Shown here: positions 44,656 through 53,914 of the stretch, in pieces
How the letters are laid out: every line of letters begins with the position of its first letter
Position numbering within the stretch: position 1 is the first letter of the stretch
NCBI GenBank assembly: GCA_037176725.1
Contig: JAZBRS010000060.1
Span: 54,340,001-54,404,000 of the forward strand
Direction of reading: 5' to 3'
From: Posidonia oceanica
Lineage: Eukaryota > Streptophyta > Magnoliopsida > Alismatales > Posidoniaceae
Length of the DNA: 64,000 nucleotides
Notes under the pieces: model-generated
What the model saw: only the letters and a program-made list of their open reading frames with translations
Database searches by the model: none
What the model was told of the DNA's origin: nothing
Program-made: the position numbers and the translations under genes

Positions 44656-47600
44656 CAGTGGAGCGAAGGAAATCTGAAGGTCTCGGCTACAAACCAAAGC
44701 TTAACGAAGATCACTGCTTCCAGCTCAGAGATCGTGCACTAGCCATTCCCAGAAACCTCACTAACTTTACCAGTGCAGGAATTCTGGGATCAACTGATTA
44801 CCAAGCCACAGCGCCGACAGAGGATTGGGTGTGTATTGAGGACTACTACTCGGATGAGGAGCAGTCTGATGCAACAGAGGTAGTCCCAATCAACACAGCA
44901 GAAACAGTGGTCAGAGCAGAGGTCCCACAGTCAGTTTATTTAGCTCTCCCTCTGGCAGAAACAGCAGGCAGCTCAGCAGGCCCTGTGGCAGACTCAAGTT
45001 CCCATCCTTCAGCAGCCACATCAGCTCCTCAAGATCAGACAGCAGCAGTGCAGGAGACAGAGACGCTCCTTTTGGCAGAACCAAGTATGCTACCAGCGGT
45101 CACAGCAACATCAGTGCCACTGCCCCCATCTCTGGAGGGGCAGTCCATCAACTCAGTCGGTAGCGTGGCCCAGCCCGCTCCCTTAGCATCATCTTCAGGA
45201 ATGCAGCTGGTGCAGTCCGCTCCGCATTCTCCTGACGACCTGCAGCAGCTCTCATGGCAAGACCCCATGGCGTCAGAGGCTGCGCTCTCTCAGTTACGGC
45301 CCGATACAAAAGGCCAACTGAGCACTACATTCTCCGGGCCCTTGAGCCCTCCAAAGAGCACCCCTGCTTACTCTCCCACAGTGACCCTGGAAGCTTATCC
45401 ATCAGCAGCACCGCTGGCCTGTCTATTTGGGCCTTCTACATCTGAACTGCCATCAGCAGACACGCCCGTGAACCAGATCATGCAGATTCCAAGGGCGGCG
45501 ATCCATCTTGCAGCCGGGCCAGTGCCGCAGGCCCCCGGCGCCTACTACGTCGACTCCCCCTCGGACGAGGAAGAAGGAGAGGCGATAGAAGCCCAGGTCG
45601 ATTCTTGGATGTCTGACTTAGAGCTACTCTATCAAGAACAGATTAAGTCGATAACAGAAGACCTGGCAGAGCATCTAGCTGCAGAAAGGAAAGGAAAAGC
45701 CGTAGTTACAGATCCTCCTCTGCAAGAGGACCATGCTTCTATCATGGTCCTAGAAGACTCGGCAGCGTCGGACTCCCCTAGACCAGATGAGCTCATCACT
45801 CTTCAACCAGAAGGCGGGTCTAGGTGGTTTGTGCAACCTATGCCCCACCTGAGCAAGGTATCGAGCGGCAGTAACCAGATCAGCCGCCAGTCCGGCGTAT
45901 CCTCCACAAGCACACTAGAAGACCCAGAGGGGGGAGAATCAGCAGTAGATGCAGCAGCAGCAGAGCAGAATGCCTCAGCAGCCTCAGCAGCACAGTCAGC
46001 AGAACAGTCAGCAGTATCAGCAGCAGAGTCAGTTGAGCCCTCAGCAGAATCAGCAAAGCACTCAGCAAAGCCAGTCAGGCCAGAGCAAACAGCAGAAGGA
46101 GTTGCTGGGACGGAGGTCGCGCACCGAGGCTACAAGAATACTCGAGTGAGCGTGACCATCCTGAAGCGTCACCAGGGCCAAGCAGCGAAACACATGCACT
46201 CTTTCGACATCACAAGCCCTTCCTTCGAGAAAGAGATCCTCTCAGAACTTGTTGCTTATGGAGAAGAGGATGATACGGGCACAGACGAGACTGACGAACC
46301 TTCGCCCGAGTTCCGGCCCTATGATGACGACCCAGAAGGCCCCAACCTCCATGTCGAAGAAGAAACGGAGGTTGTCAACATCGGCACGGCTGAGGAAGTC
46401 AGAGAAGCTTGCATCAGTGCCCAGCTGTCCGCCCAGGCTCGAGCTGAATTCATCGCATTCCTGAAAGAATATGCGGATGTCTTCGCCTGGAGTTATGAAG
46501 ATATGGTCGGCCTTGACATAGAGATAGTGGTGCACAATCTGCCCTTAAATCCGGATGCCAAGCCAGTAAAGCAGAAGCTAAGAAGATGGCGACCGCAGTG
46601 GCTGCTCATGATCAAAGAAGAGATAATGAAGCAGCTTGGAGTCAACTTTCTGAAGGTCGTTCTTTATCCTGAATGGCTGGCAAACATTGTACCTGTGCCC
46701 AAGAAAGATGGCCGAATCCGAATCTGCATCGACTACAGGGACCTGAACAAGGCGAGTCCCAAGGACGACTTCCCATTGCCCCACATTGACGTCCTAGTCG
46801 ACAATACAGCGGGCCACAAAATGCTCTCCTTCATGGACGGCTTTTCTGGATACAAGCAGATCAAAATGGCAGAAGAGGACATGGAAAAGACTTCATTCAT
46901 CACCCCTTGGGGAGTCTTCTGCTACCAAGTCATGCCGTTCGGCCTGAAGAATGCTGGTGCAACCTATCAAAGGGCCATGACTGTGCTATTCCACGACCTC
47001 ATGCACCAAGAAGTGGAGGTCTATGTAGACGATATGATTGCCAAAACCAAAGAGCCCGAGGATCATCTTGCCTGTCTCAGAAAGCTCTTTGACCGTCTAC
47101 GGAAGTACAAGCTGCGCCTGAATCCCAAGAAGTGCGTATTCGGGGTATCTTCTGGCAAATTGCTCGGCTACATTGTTAGCCAAAGGGGGATTGAGGTGGA
47201 CCCGTTGAAAGCACAAGCCATCGTGGACATGCCACCCCCCAAGACTGAAAAAGAAGTCAGAAGTCTGCTTGGGCGTTTACAATATATCAGTCGCTTCATT
47301 GCACAGCTTACGCCCATCTGCGAACCCATATTCAAGCTCTTGAAGAAGAATGCGCAGATTCACTGGAGTGAGGAGTGTCAAGCTGCATTTGCCAAGATCA
47401 AGCAGCTGTTGATCAAGCCTCCTGTCCTGGTCCCGCCTACGCCAGGGAGACCCTTACTTCTCTACCTTTCTACCACGCAGCATTCCATGGGCGCCGTCTT
47501 GGGCCAACATGACGAATCTGGTAGAAAGGAGCGCGCCATCTACTACCTGAGCAAGAAGTTCAATGAATGCGAAGCCAGGTACACAACACTAGAGAAGACC

Positions 47601-47738
47601 TGCTTGTCACTTGTCTGGGCTGCACAGAAGCTGAGGCATTACCTGATGGCATACCCAGTGCAGCTCTTATGCCGGCATGATCCTATCAAGTTCCTCTTTC
47701 AGAAGCCGGCCATGGTGGGCAGATGTGCCAAGTGGTAG
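44565..47738 (+). CDS. pol: Reverse transcriptase with degenerate RNase H, element #3
   Basis: 1057 residues, overlapping the protease frame by 91 nt. The start is uncertain: the protein is probably made as part of gag-pol. Residues 1 to about 630 are an unusually long linker, acidic and then Ala/Ser/Glu-rich (about 460-500), with no domain I recognise. From about 637 (ADVFAWSYEDM) the RT follows: KKDGRIRICIDYRDLN, LSFMDGFSGYKQI, FCYQVMPFGLKNAGATYQ, and the catalytic YVDD (D822 and D823). The C-terminal part is the ancestral RNase H; its first catalytic Asp position reads LYLSTTQHSMGAVL, without Asp, as expected in Tat elements where this domain is a mere connection. It ends in a TAG at 47736-47738 in the middle of a conserved region; the same frame reads on to 49052. 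Confidence 0.88.
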   Translation: MSQVGLHKGYAARASRPRDRYSGDSAGPIVAVERRKSEGLGYKPKLNEDHCFQLRDRALAIPRNLTNFTSAGILGSTDYQATAPTEDWVCIEDYYSDEEQSDATEVVPINTAETVVRAEVPQSVYLALPLAETAGSSAGPVADSSSHPSAATSAPQDQTAAVQETETLLLAEPSMLPAVTATSVPLPPSLEGQSINSVGSVAQPAPLASSSGMQLVQSAPHSPDDLQQLSWQDPMASEAALSQLRPDTKGQLSTTFSGPLSPPKSTPAYSPTVTLEAYPSAAPLACLFGPSTSELPSADTPVNQIMQIPRAAIHLAAGPVPQAPGAYYVDSPSDEEEGEAIEAQVDSWMSDLELLYQEQIKSITEDLAEHLAAERKGKAVVTDPPLQEDHASIMVLEDSAASDSPRPDELITLQPEGGSRWFVQPMPHLSKVSSGSNQISRQSGVSSTSTLEDPEGGESAVDAAAAEQNASAASAAQSAEQSAVSAAESVEPSAESAKHSAKPVRPEQTAEGVAGTEVAHRGYKNTRVSVTILKRHQGQAAKHMHSFDITSPSFEKEILSELVAYGEEDDTGTDETDEPSPEFRPYDDDPEGPNLHVEEETEVVNIGTAEEVREACISAQLSAQARAEFIAFLKEYADVFAWSYEDMVGLDIEIVVHNLPLNPDAKPVKQKLRRWRPQWLLMIKEEIMKQLGVNFLKVVLYPEWLANIVPVPKKDGRIRICIDYRDLNKASPKDDFPLPHIDVLVDNTAGHKMLSFMDGFSGYKQIKMAEEDMEKTSFITPWGVFCYQVMPFGLKNAGATYQRAMTVLFHDLMHQEVEVYVDDMIAKTKEPEDHLACLRKLFDRLRKYKLRLNPKKCVFGVSSGKLLGYIVSQRGIEVDPLKAQAIVDMPPPKTEKEVRSLLGRLQYISRFIAQLTPICEPIFKLLKKNAQIHWSEECQAAFAKIKQLLIKPPVLVPPTPGRPLLLYLSTTQHSMGAVLGQHDESGRKERAIYYLSKKFNECEARYTTLEKTCLSLVWAAQKLRHYLMAYPVQLLCRHDPIKFLFQKPAMVGRCAKW

Positions 47739-49052
47739 GTGTTATTGTCCCAGTACGACATCACCTTGGTCACACAGAAGTCCATGAAGGGTCAAGCAAT
47801 GGCAGACCATCTTGCTGACCTCCCTCTGCCTGAATACCAGCCCCTCCAGACACAATTCCCTGATGAAGACATTCTTTTTGCGATAGAGGACTCCGAGCAG
47901 AAAGATCCTGAAGAAGCAGAGGAATGGCAGCTCTATTTTGATGGTGCAGTCAACAAGAAGGGCCGAGGCGTAGGCACAGTGCTGACCACGCCCCGAGGAC
48001 AGATGACTCCTTTTGCAAGGAAGCTGACTTTCACCTGCACAAACAACGAAGCAGAATACGAAGCGTGCATCCTGGGGTTGAAAGTCGCCCTCGAGCATGA
48101 GGCGCAGAAGCTGCATGTGCACGGCGATGCCATGCTGGTAATTTCTCAAGTGAACGGCGAATGGAAGACAAAAGATCCCAAGCTTGTGCCGTATCACGAA
48201 CACCTGCTGAGGCTGATGGAAAAATTCAAGAGCATCCGCTTCACGTACCTGAACAGAGCAAAGAACGCGTATGCAGACGCACTAGCAACTCTGGCATCCT
48301 GGCTCACCATTTCAGAAGACAGCATTGTGGATGTATCAGTCACTCGCATTGAGCAGCCTGCGTACTGCATGAGCATAGAGGAAGCGGATCCCGCAGAGGA
48401 GCAGCCCTGGTATCAAGACATAAAATCTTTCCTGGAATCTGGTAGCTTTCCTCCTGATACCACAGCAACAGATAAGAGAACTTTGGCGCGTCTGGCGTCA
48501 AAATATGTGTTAGGGGCCGGGCAGCTGTACAGAAGGTCATACAATCAGATGCTACTGCACTGCCTGAACAAATCGGAGGCTGACACGCTGATGCTTCAAG
48601 TGCATGCGGGGACCTATGGCCCGCACATGAACGGCGTCCTCCTGGCCAAGAAGATCATGCTGCAAGGTTATTTCTGGCAGACCATGAAAGCCGACTGCTG
48701 CCGGTTCGTGCGTAGATGCCACAACTGTCAAATCCATGGAAACTTCATCAAGGCCCCTCCACATCAGCTGCACAACATGTCTTCGCCATGGCCTTTCTCC
48801 ACCTGGGGGATCGATGTCATCGGCGCCATCCACCCTGCTGCTTCAAATGGTCATCGTTACATTCTGGTAGCGATCGATTACTTTACTAAGTGGGTGGAAG
48901 CAGCTTCTTACAAGACAGTCACCGCTTTGGCAACAGAAAAATTTATTAGAAACAATATTGTTGCCCGAACTTTATTGCCAAAAGGATCGAAGAATACCTG
49001 CATAGTCTCAAGATCAAGCACCATCGATCCTCGCCCTATCGGCCTCAGATGA
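47739..49052 (+). CDS. pol: Archaeal-type RNase H and integrase N-terminal half, element #3
   Basis: Same frame as the RT, separated from it by one nonsense codon; there is no ATG at its beginning, so it depends on readthrough. Residues about 62-190 are a complete second RNase H with its four acidic residues (YFDGA at 68, EAEYEA, HGDA, YADALA), the hallmark of the Tat lineage. Then comes the integrase: zinc-binding HAGTYGPH ... CHNC (residues about 287-330) and the catalytic core with the first Asp (WGIDVIG). At about 48968 a deletion removes the stretch with the second catalytic Asp and shifts the frame, so the protein ends in unrelated residues at 49052. The integrase cannot be active. Confidence 0.88.
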   Translation: MLLSQYDITLVTQKSMKGQAMADHLADLPLPEYQPLQTQFPDEDILFAIEDSEQKDPEEAEEWQLYFDGAVNKKGRGVGTVLTTPRGQMTPFARKLTFTCTNNEAEYEACILGLKVALEHEAQKLHVHGDAMLVISQVNGEWKTKDPKLVPYHEHLLRLMEKFKSIRFTYLNRAKNAYADALATLASWLTISEDSIVDVSVTRIEQPAYCMSIEEADPAEEQPWYQDIKSFLESGSFPPDTTATDKRTLARLASKYVLGAGQLYRRSYNQMLLHCLNKSEADTLMLQVHAGTYGPHMNGVLLAKKIMLQGYFWQTMKADCCRFVRRCHNCQIHGNFIKAPPHQLHNMSSPWPFSTWGIDVIGAIHPAASNGHRYILVAIDYFTKWVEAASYKTVTALATEKFIRNNIVARTLLPKGSKNTCIVSRSSTIDPRPIGLR

Positions 49053-49609
49053 ACGGAGCAGTGGAGTCTGCAAACAAGAACATTGTCAAGATTCTAAAGA
49101 AAATGGCAGAAATCCACAAGGATTGGCACGACAAGCTCCCGTACGCGCTCTGGGCGTACAGGACATCAATCCGGACCTCTACAGGAGCCACCCCGTACTC
49201 TCTGGTGTACGGCATGGAAGCAGTGTTACCTGTTGAAGTGGAGATCCCCTCTCTGCGGATCCTGCGGGAAGCTGAGTTGGAAGAAGCAGAATGGGTCGAA
49301 GACCGCTGCGTCCAACTGAACTTGATTGATGAGCGTAGATTGCAAGCCATGCACAACGCTCACTGCTATCAGAAGCGGATGGCCAGAGCATTCTTGAAGA
49401 AGGTCCAGCCCAAAAGCTTCCAGCCAGGGGACCTTGTCTTGCGTGCCATTCATTTGCCTGACGGTCGAGGGAAATTCCGACCCAATTGGCGTGGCCCCTT
49501 TGTGGTCAAGCAGATCTTTTCGGGAGGCGCTGTAACTCTTGAGGATATGGACCAGGTCGAGCAGTCTGAGCCTGTCAACCTCTGCTATCTGAAGAAATAC
49601 TATCAGTAG
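49049..49609 (+). CDS. pol: Integrase C-terminal half, element #3
   Basis: 186 residues continuing the integrase after the deletion and frameshift; the coding resumes near 48970 in this frame although its first ATG is at 49049. It holds the third catalytic residue (Glu in NGAVESANK), the core end (ALWAYRTSIRTSTGATPYSLVYG) and the C-terminal domain with GKFRPNWRGPFVVKQI, an SH3-like DNA-binding module. It ends with TAG at 49607-49609. No chromodomain is seen, as expected for Tat elements. Confidence 0.85.
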   Translation: MNGAVESANKNIVKILKKMAEIHKDWHDKLPYALWAYRTSIRTSTGATPYSLVYGMEAVLPVEVEIPSLRILREAELEEAEWVEDRCVQLNLIDERRLQAMHNAHCYQKRMARAFLKKVQPKSFQPGDLVLRAIHLPDGRGKFRPNWRGPFVVKQIFSGGAVTLEDMDQVEQSEPVNLCYLKKYYQ

Positions 49610-51070
49610 CCGAAAGCGGCCCCGTTGCAGATGCCCTTCTCCCACTTGCATTTACATTCTCGCCTTCTTACTTCATCCCCTTTCAAATCATCATCGTCAT
49701 CCTTTCAACTCTTGCATTCTTTCTTTTCATCATCATCGTCATCCTCTCAAACATCGCATCTTTTGCCCGGTGATGACAACCGGAAGTGCTTGCCTGCTCT
49801 GGAAAGAGTCACCCTGCCTCACCTGGCACTACTTAGATGTCTTAGCGAGTGAGGGAGCCACCACCAATAAGGACAGGCGAACTGCCCAATCTCACAAGGA
49901 CATACACCTCCGAGGGAGAAAAAAATGTTAGGTTGTGAGCTTGAAAAAAGTGAGAATAGACATCTAGGTTTGGGCACCTCCAAGGAACAGAAGACGAAGA
50001 CAGAAGCCGGCCCTAGAGATAGGGGTGTGCAGTCTAACCCTGCTCCTTCTACCCATCACACAGCAGACCCAAAACCTGAATCCATTACATTTCAAGCACC
50101 CTTCTTTTGCCACCAGAATGGGGATAGCAAAAGCCTGAAAAAAAAAGAGGAAAAAGATCAAGCAAAAAAAAAAAGAGAAAAAAAAGAGAGATACAACAAA
50201 AACAAAAACAAAAAAAGGAGAAAAGCAAGCAAAAAAACAAAAAGAAGAGGAAAAAGGCAAAGGTAGCCCGAAAAACACAGGCACCGCTATCCCCCATGCT
50301 TTACTAGAGATCCCCAGCATGTCAAGCTTGGAAAAGGGGTCTACCACATCCTCCCAAGAGCAAACACATACCTTCTCCTAGCTGGGGGCAAAGAAAGACT
50401 GCATACCTATGAGGGAGAAACCTTTCAAAAAAAAGAGAGCCGAAAGAATAGGTGTAGGTCCTGAGAGTGCAGCCAGTAGCCTGTCCTCACCACATCACCA
50501 CCTGTATATTGCCAACAACCTATTCCGGAGCGCCACCAATAAGCCGAGAGTCTGAGTAGGGTCCAGTGAGTCAAGGACCACTCCCTTCCTCTGCAGCAGG
50601 CACCAAAGCACTCCGTATGCTGAGGGCACCCTAGCATACCCATCCATTCAAACATACTTATTCGTCCAATAATATTCATCCTCATGAGCATATCACTAGC
50701 ATCTTGCATTCATGCATCTTCCTTCTTTCCTTTCCCCTTCCGCCAATTTCTCCCGCTCTGCAACACGCTCAGGTCCTGAGGCAGTACTTCTCCCCAGCAG
50801 AGGCACGTCGACGACACTCAAGCTGCGCTGGTCCAGATTTCCTACCAACCCTCGCCCCCGTGTCCGCAAGACTGCTGCAGAATCCCCCTGCTTATCAGTG
50901 CTTAATTGCTATGTTCTGTTATCACTTTGCCTAGATGCATATGGGAACTACATTTTTAGTCTCAGTTTCTGCTTGTTGTCAGTGATTACATACCTGCGAG
51001 ATCTGACTGTTTATTGATAGCAGGTACCTCAAGCCTTGCAGTAATCAGCCTGTCTTCTGCAACCAGTATA
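49610..51070 (+). other. Spacer between integrase and extra gene
   Basis: About 1.46 kb without a credible gene. It contains repeats of TCATCATCGTCATCC (49690-49750), an A-rich low-complexity part (50130-50270) that reads as Lys/Arg-rich peptides, and CTCCGAGGGAGAAA/CTATGAGGGAGAAA words (49910, 50410). Just before the next gene is AGCAGGTACCTC, but I see no convincing splice pair. Confidence 0.6.
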
Positions 51071-52273
51071 ATGGGTTTTCCTACTCTGCTGACTCCCGCA
51101 CATTGCTCGGAAACCCTGCGAGAATGGATCGGCAGGCTCACTCAAGTAGACCGTGAACAGTTGCGCCTGTGGGGTATACCAACCAAGCTGCTAAAGGCTG
51201 CTGATGTGGAGGTCAGCCGCCACCTTCTGTGTGCCGCCGCGAGATTCTGGAAGCCGGCGCACCATGTCTTTCGTTTCAACAAGACTGAGCTGACACCTAC
51301 ACTGGAAGAGGTGCGTCGGATCTGCGGCTTTTCAAAGATCTTGGGGCCGCCTGTTTTCATGAGGCGCGACGGATATCTCCGGGTCCTGAACCAACTGACT
51401 GGGCTCTCCACTCAAGACTGCCAACAAAAGCTAATCTGCACCAGTGGACCAGAGCCCATGCTTCACCTTGCACACTTCGATGATATCTTGAACAAGCGTG
51501 CTGACCTCGGAGATGAGCTGTGGCTCCGGGGATTCGTCACCCGCTTTTTGGGCGAACTAATCTTTACTCATGGCCGACTGACAGTGGCCATCGAGGTCGC
51601 AGAGATTGCATTAGCTGTGGTGACCCAACACATAGATCTAGCACCAGTTGTCTTGGCAGAGACTTATCGCGGGCTGGACCGCATTTCTCATCGTTGCCGC
51701 CACTTCCACGGTTGCGGAGCACTTATACAAGTCTGGCTGACCGCGCACTTAGAGATGGACCTTCTGCGCCCTCAAGTGCATGCTTTCGAAGCCTACTGCA
51801 GCAGCGCCCGTACCAGAGCAGACAAGAGCGTCAAAGATGAGTACGAAAGGCTGTCAGCACTGACTGACGACGCTGTGATCTGGCGCATCATTCCCTCTGC
51901 AGCAGAACCATTCACAATCTTCTTCAGCGCGTGTGACACGCGGCTGATCATTCTTCCGGGCTTCACAGCAGGCGTAGAGTACCATCCAATCAGGGTCATG
52001 CGCCAGTTCGGCTTCCAGCAGGGCGCCTTCATTGACAGCACAGCGCCCGAGCTTCTACAGACTTACCCTCTCAGCACCACTGCCCCAATTAAGAAGCTTG
52101 CTAGTCTGATGCAGCATGGGGTCCAATCTACAGATGTTGCAGCTGTGAGAGGTACTGGATGCACTCCTGATTATGAAGCGGAAGTCCGACAGCTCTGGCC
52201 AATCACTGAAGTCCCGCCAGGCGGCCCCTTATTCCCCGACTCCAGGCAGCCGAAGAAGGCCCGGGTTGACTAG
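51071..52273 (+). CDS. DUF7745/plant-mobile-domain-like extra protein in element #3
   Basis: 400 residues from the ATG at 51071; the frame is open from 51014 but without an earlier ATG. It is fully open, unlike gag and pol. I recognise the pattern of the plant DUF7745 family, related to plant mobile domain proteins: an N-terminal helical part (LREWIGRLTQVDREQLRLWG), ARFWKPAHHVFRFNKTELTP followed by TLEEVRRICGF, then FLGELIFTHGRLTVA, LAPVVLAETYRGL, FHGCGALIQVWLTAH and IRVMRQFGFQQG. The family is widespread in plants and often tied to transposable elements; its biochemical function is not established. It lies on the sense strand 3' of integrase, in the place where retroviruses carry env, but it has no signal peptide or membrane segment that I can see. 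The assignment is from memory of the family pattern. Confidence 0.7.
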   Translation: MGFPTLLTPAHCSETLREWIGRLTQVDREQLRLWGIPTKLLKAADVEVSRHLLCAAARFWKPAHHVFRFNKTELTPTLEEVRRICGFSKILGPPVFMRRDGYLRVLNQLTGLSTQDCQQKLICTSGPEPMLHLAHFDDILNKRADLGDELWLRGFVTRFLGELIFTHGRLTVAIEVAEIALAVVTQHIDLAPVVLAETYRGLDRISHRCRHFHGCGALIQVWLTAHLEMDLLRPQVHAFEAYCSSARTRADKSVKDEYERLSALTDDAVIWRIIPSAAEPFTIFFSACDTRLIILPGFTAGVEYHPIRVMRQFGFQQGAFIDSTAPELLQTYPLSTTAPIKKLASLMQHGVQSTDVAAVRGTGCTPDYEAEVRQLWPITEVPPGGPLFPDSRQPKKARVD

Positions 52274-52584
52274 GCCCTTGTGCGATCATCATGTGGTCTT
52301 CTTTCAAATTGTGCTGTACATTTCTGGCCTGCCGCAGGCATTGTACTTATCAAGATCATATTAATGAAAACTGTTTCTGCTTTCTGCTTGCACATCAAGA
52401 CTCCTTGCTGCATTGCATATCATCATCATCATTATCTTGGGCCCTCTAATCAGACTTGCAGACATCCCAACGCGGCGAAGTCCTCAGCACCCAATCCGGA
52501 GCCCAGAGCATCTGCAGGCCCGCGACACCAAGCTCCGCCGTCCGGCGTCCCCAGCTGGTCATCCCCGGCTGGACCGCGGTCCTC

Positions 52585-53035
52585 TGCGGGCTGGCACCCC
52601 AAACTGCCCGGCGAAAGGTCCGTCAACCTGTCATCCTCCTCAGCTGTTCATCCTCAGCTGAGTCCCCTACGGGCTGGCACCCCAAACTGCCCAGCGAAAG
52701 GTCCGTCAACCTGACACTCTTCTCGGCTGGTCATCCCAGTCGAGTCCCCAGTTGGTCGCCCCCAGCTGGATCCTTATCTCTGCGGGCTGGCACCCCAAAC
52801 TGCCCGGCGAAAGGTCCGTCAACCTGACACTCTTCTCGGCTGGTCATCCCAGTCGAGTCCCCAGTTGGTCGCCCCCGGCTGGATCATTGTCTCTGCGGGC
52901 TGGCACCCCAAACTGCCCGGCGAAAGGTCCGTCAACCTGACACTCTTCTCGACTGGTCATCCCCAGCTGAGTCCCCAGCTGATCGCCCTCAGCTGAGTCC
53001 CTTGCGGGCTGGTACCCCAAACTACTCGTCTGACA
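52585..53035 (+). repeat. Hairpin modules with GGCA/TGCC stems
   Basis: Four copies (about 52588, 52670, 52786, 52897) of GGCTGGCACCCCAAACTGCC, where GGCA pairs with TGCC, followed by AGGTCCGTCAACCT, plus a fifth with GGTA...TACT at 53006. Spacers with CAGCTGG/CAGTTGG words make larger units of 82-116 bp. Confidence 0.75.
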
Positions 53036-53091
53036 AGCACGACACTCTTGTCATCACTCTCTGCTTTCGATGCCATGGACGCGCTGGCCAA

Positions 53092-53143
53092 CCCCTGGTG
53101 TCATCCCGACACCAGGGGCATCTTTTAATCGCCCCATGGTATC
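53092..53143 (+). other. Perfect 11-bp inverted repeat with an alternative partner
   Basis: CCCCTGGTGTC (53092-53102) pairs perfectly with GACACCAGGGG (53108-53118) over a 5-nt loop. The right arm can instead pair with GCCCCATGGT (53131-53140). The same arrangement occurs twice in element #2 with compensating changes (GTGTC/GACAC here, GTATC/GATAC at 25238-25265). Confidence 0.7.
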
Positions 53144-53312
53144 ATTCTCTCCCCCTTTCCCCTATGACGTTCCTGGCGTCATGGGATGACTTCTTCTCAT
53201 CATTCCCTTATCCCTTCTTTGTCGGCCGATAAGTCCGATATCTTATCATTCTCATCATTCCCTCATCCCCTCTTTGCCGGCCGATAAGTCCGATATCTTA
53301 TCAATCAACCTT

Positions 53313-53909
53313 TCTCATCATGATCTCATCCCCCTCTTTAGCTTAGCTTCTCATCATGATCTCATCCCCCTCTTTAGCTTAATTTCTCATCATGATCTCA
53401 CCCCCCTCTTTAGCTTAGTTTCTCATCATGATCTCATCCCCCTCTTTAGCTTAATTTCTCATCATGATCTCACCTCCCTCTTTAGCTTAGTTTCTCATCA
53501 TGATCTCACCTCCCTCTTTAGCTTAGTTTCTCATCATGATCTCATCCCCCTCTTTAGCTTAATTTCTCATCATGATCTCACCCCCCTCTTTAGCTTAGTT
53601 TCTCATCATGATCTCATCTCCCTCCTTAGCTTAACTTCTCATCATGATCTCATCCCCCTCCTTAGCTTAACTTCTCATCATGATCTCATCCCCCTCTTTA
53701 GCTTAATTTCTCATCATGATCTCATCCCCCTCTTTAGCTTAACTTCTCATCATGATCTCATCCCCCTCTTTAGCTTAGTTTCTCATCATGATCTCATCTC
53801 CCTCTTTAGCTTAGTTTCTCATCATGATCTCATCCCCCTCTTTAGCTTAGTTTCTCATCATGATCTCATCCCCCTCTTTAGATCAATTTCTCATCATTAT
53901 CTCATCCCC
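53313..53909 (+). repeat. 36-bp satellite-like array
   Basis: About 16-17 tandem copies of a 36-bp unit containing TTCTCATCATGATCTCATCC and CCCTCTTTAGCTTA. It is flanked on both sides by CTTTGCCGGCCGATAAGTCC. Because the unit is a multiple of three it reads as an open frame of 12-residue repeats; I do not consider it a gene. 3' UTR arrays of Ogre-like elements are a known source of plant satellites. Confidence 0.9.
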
Positions 53910-53914
53910 TCTTT

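Noticed and set aside
44185..44697. Minus-strand frame of 170 residues opposite the protease
   Set aside because: Shadow of the protease coding strand with no recognisable domain.
45949..46149. Glutamine-rich frame (QQQ repeats) inside the pol linker
   Set aside because: Another frame of the Ala/Ser-rich (GCA/TCA/CAG) low-complexity part; the frame in line with RT is the more likely one.
50130..50270. Lys/Arg-rich peptide gene
   Set aside because: Poly-A-rich low-complexity DNA; no domain and no sign of selection.
51014..52273. Envelope-like gene
   Set aside because: It is in the env position, but I see no signal peptide, transmembrane segment or cleavage site, and the pattern fits DUF7745.
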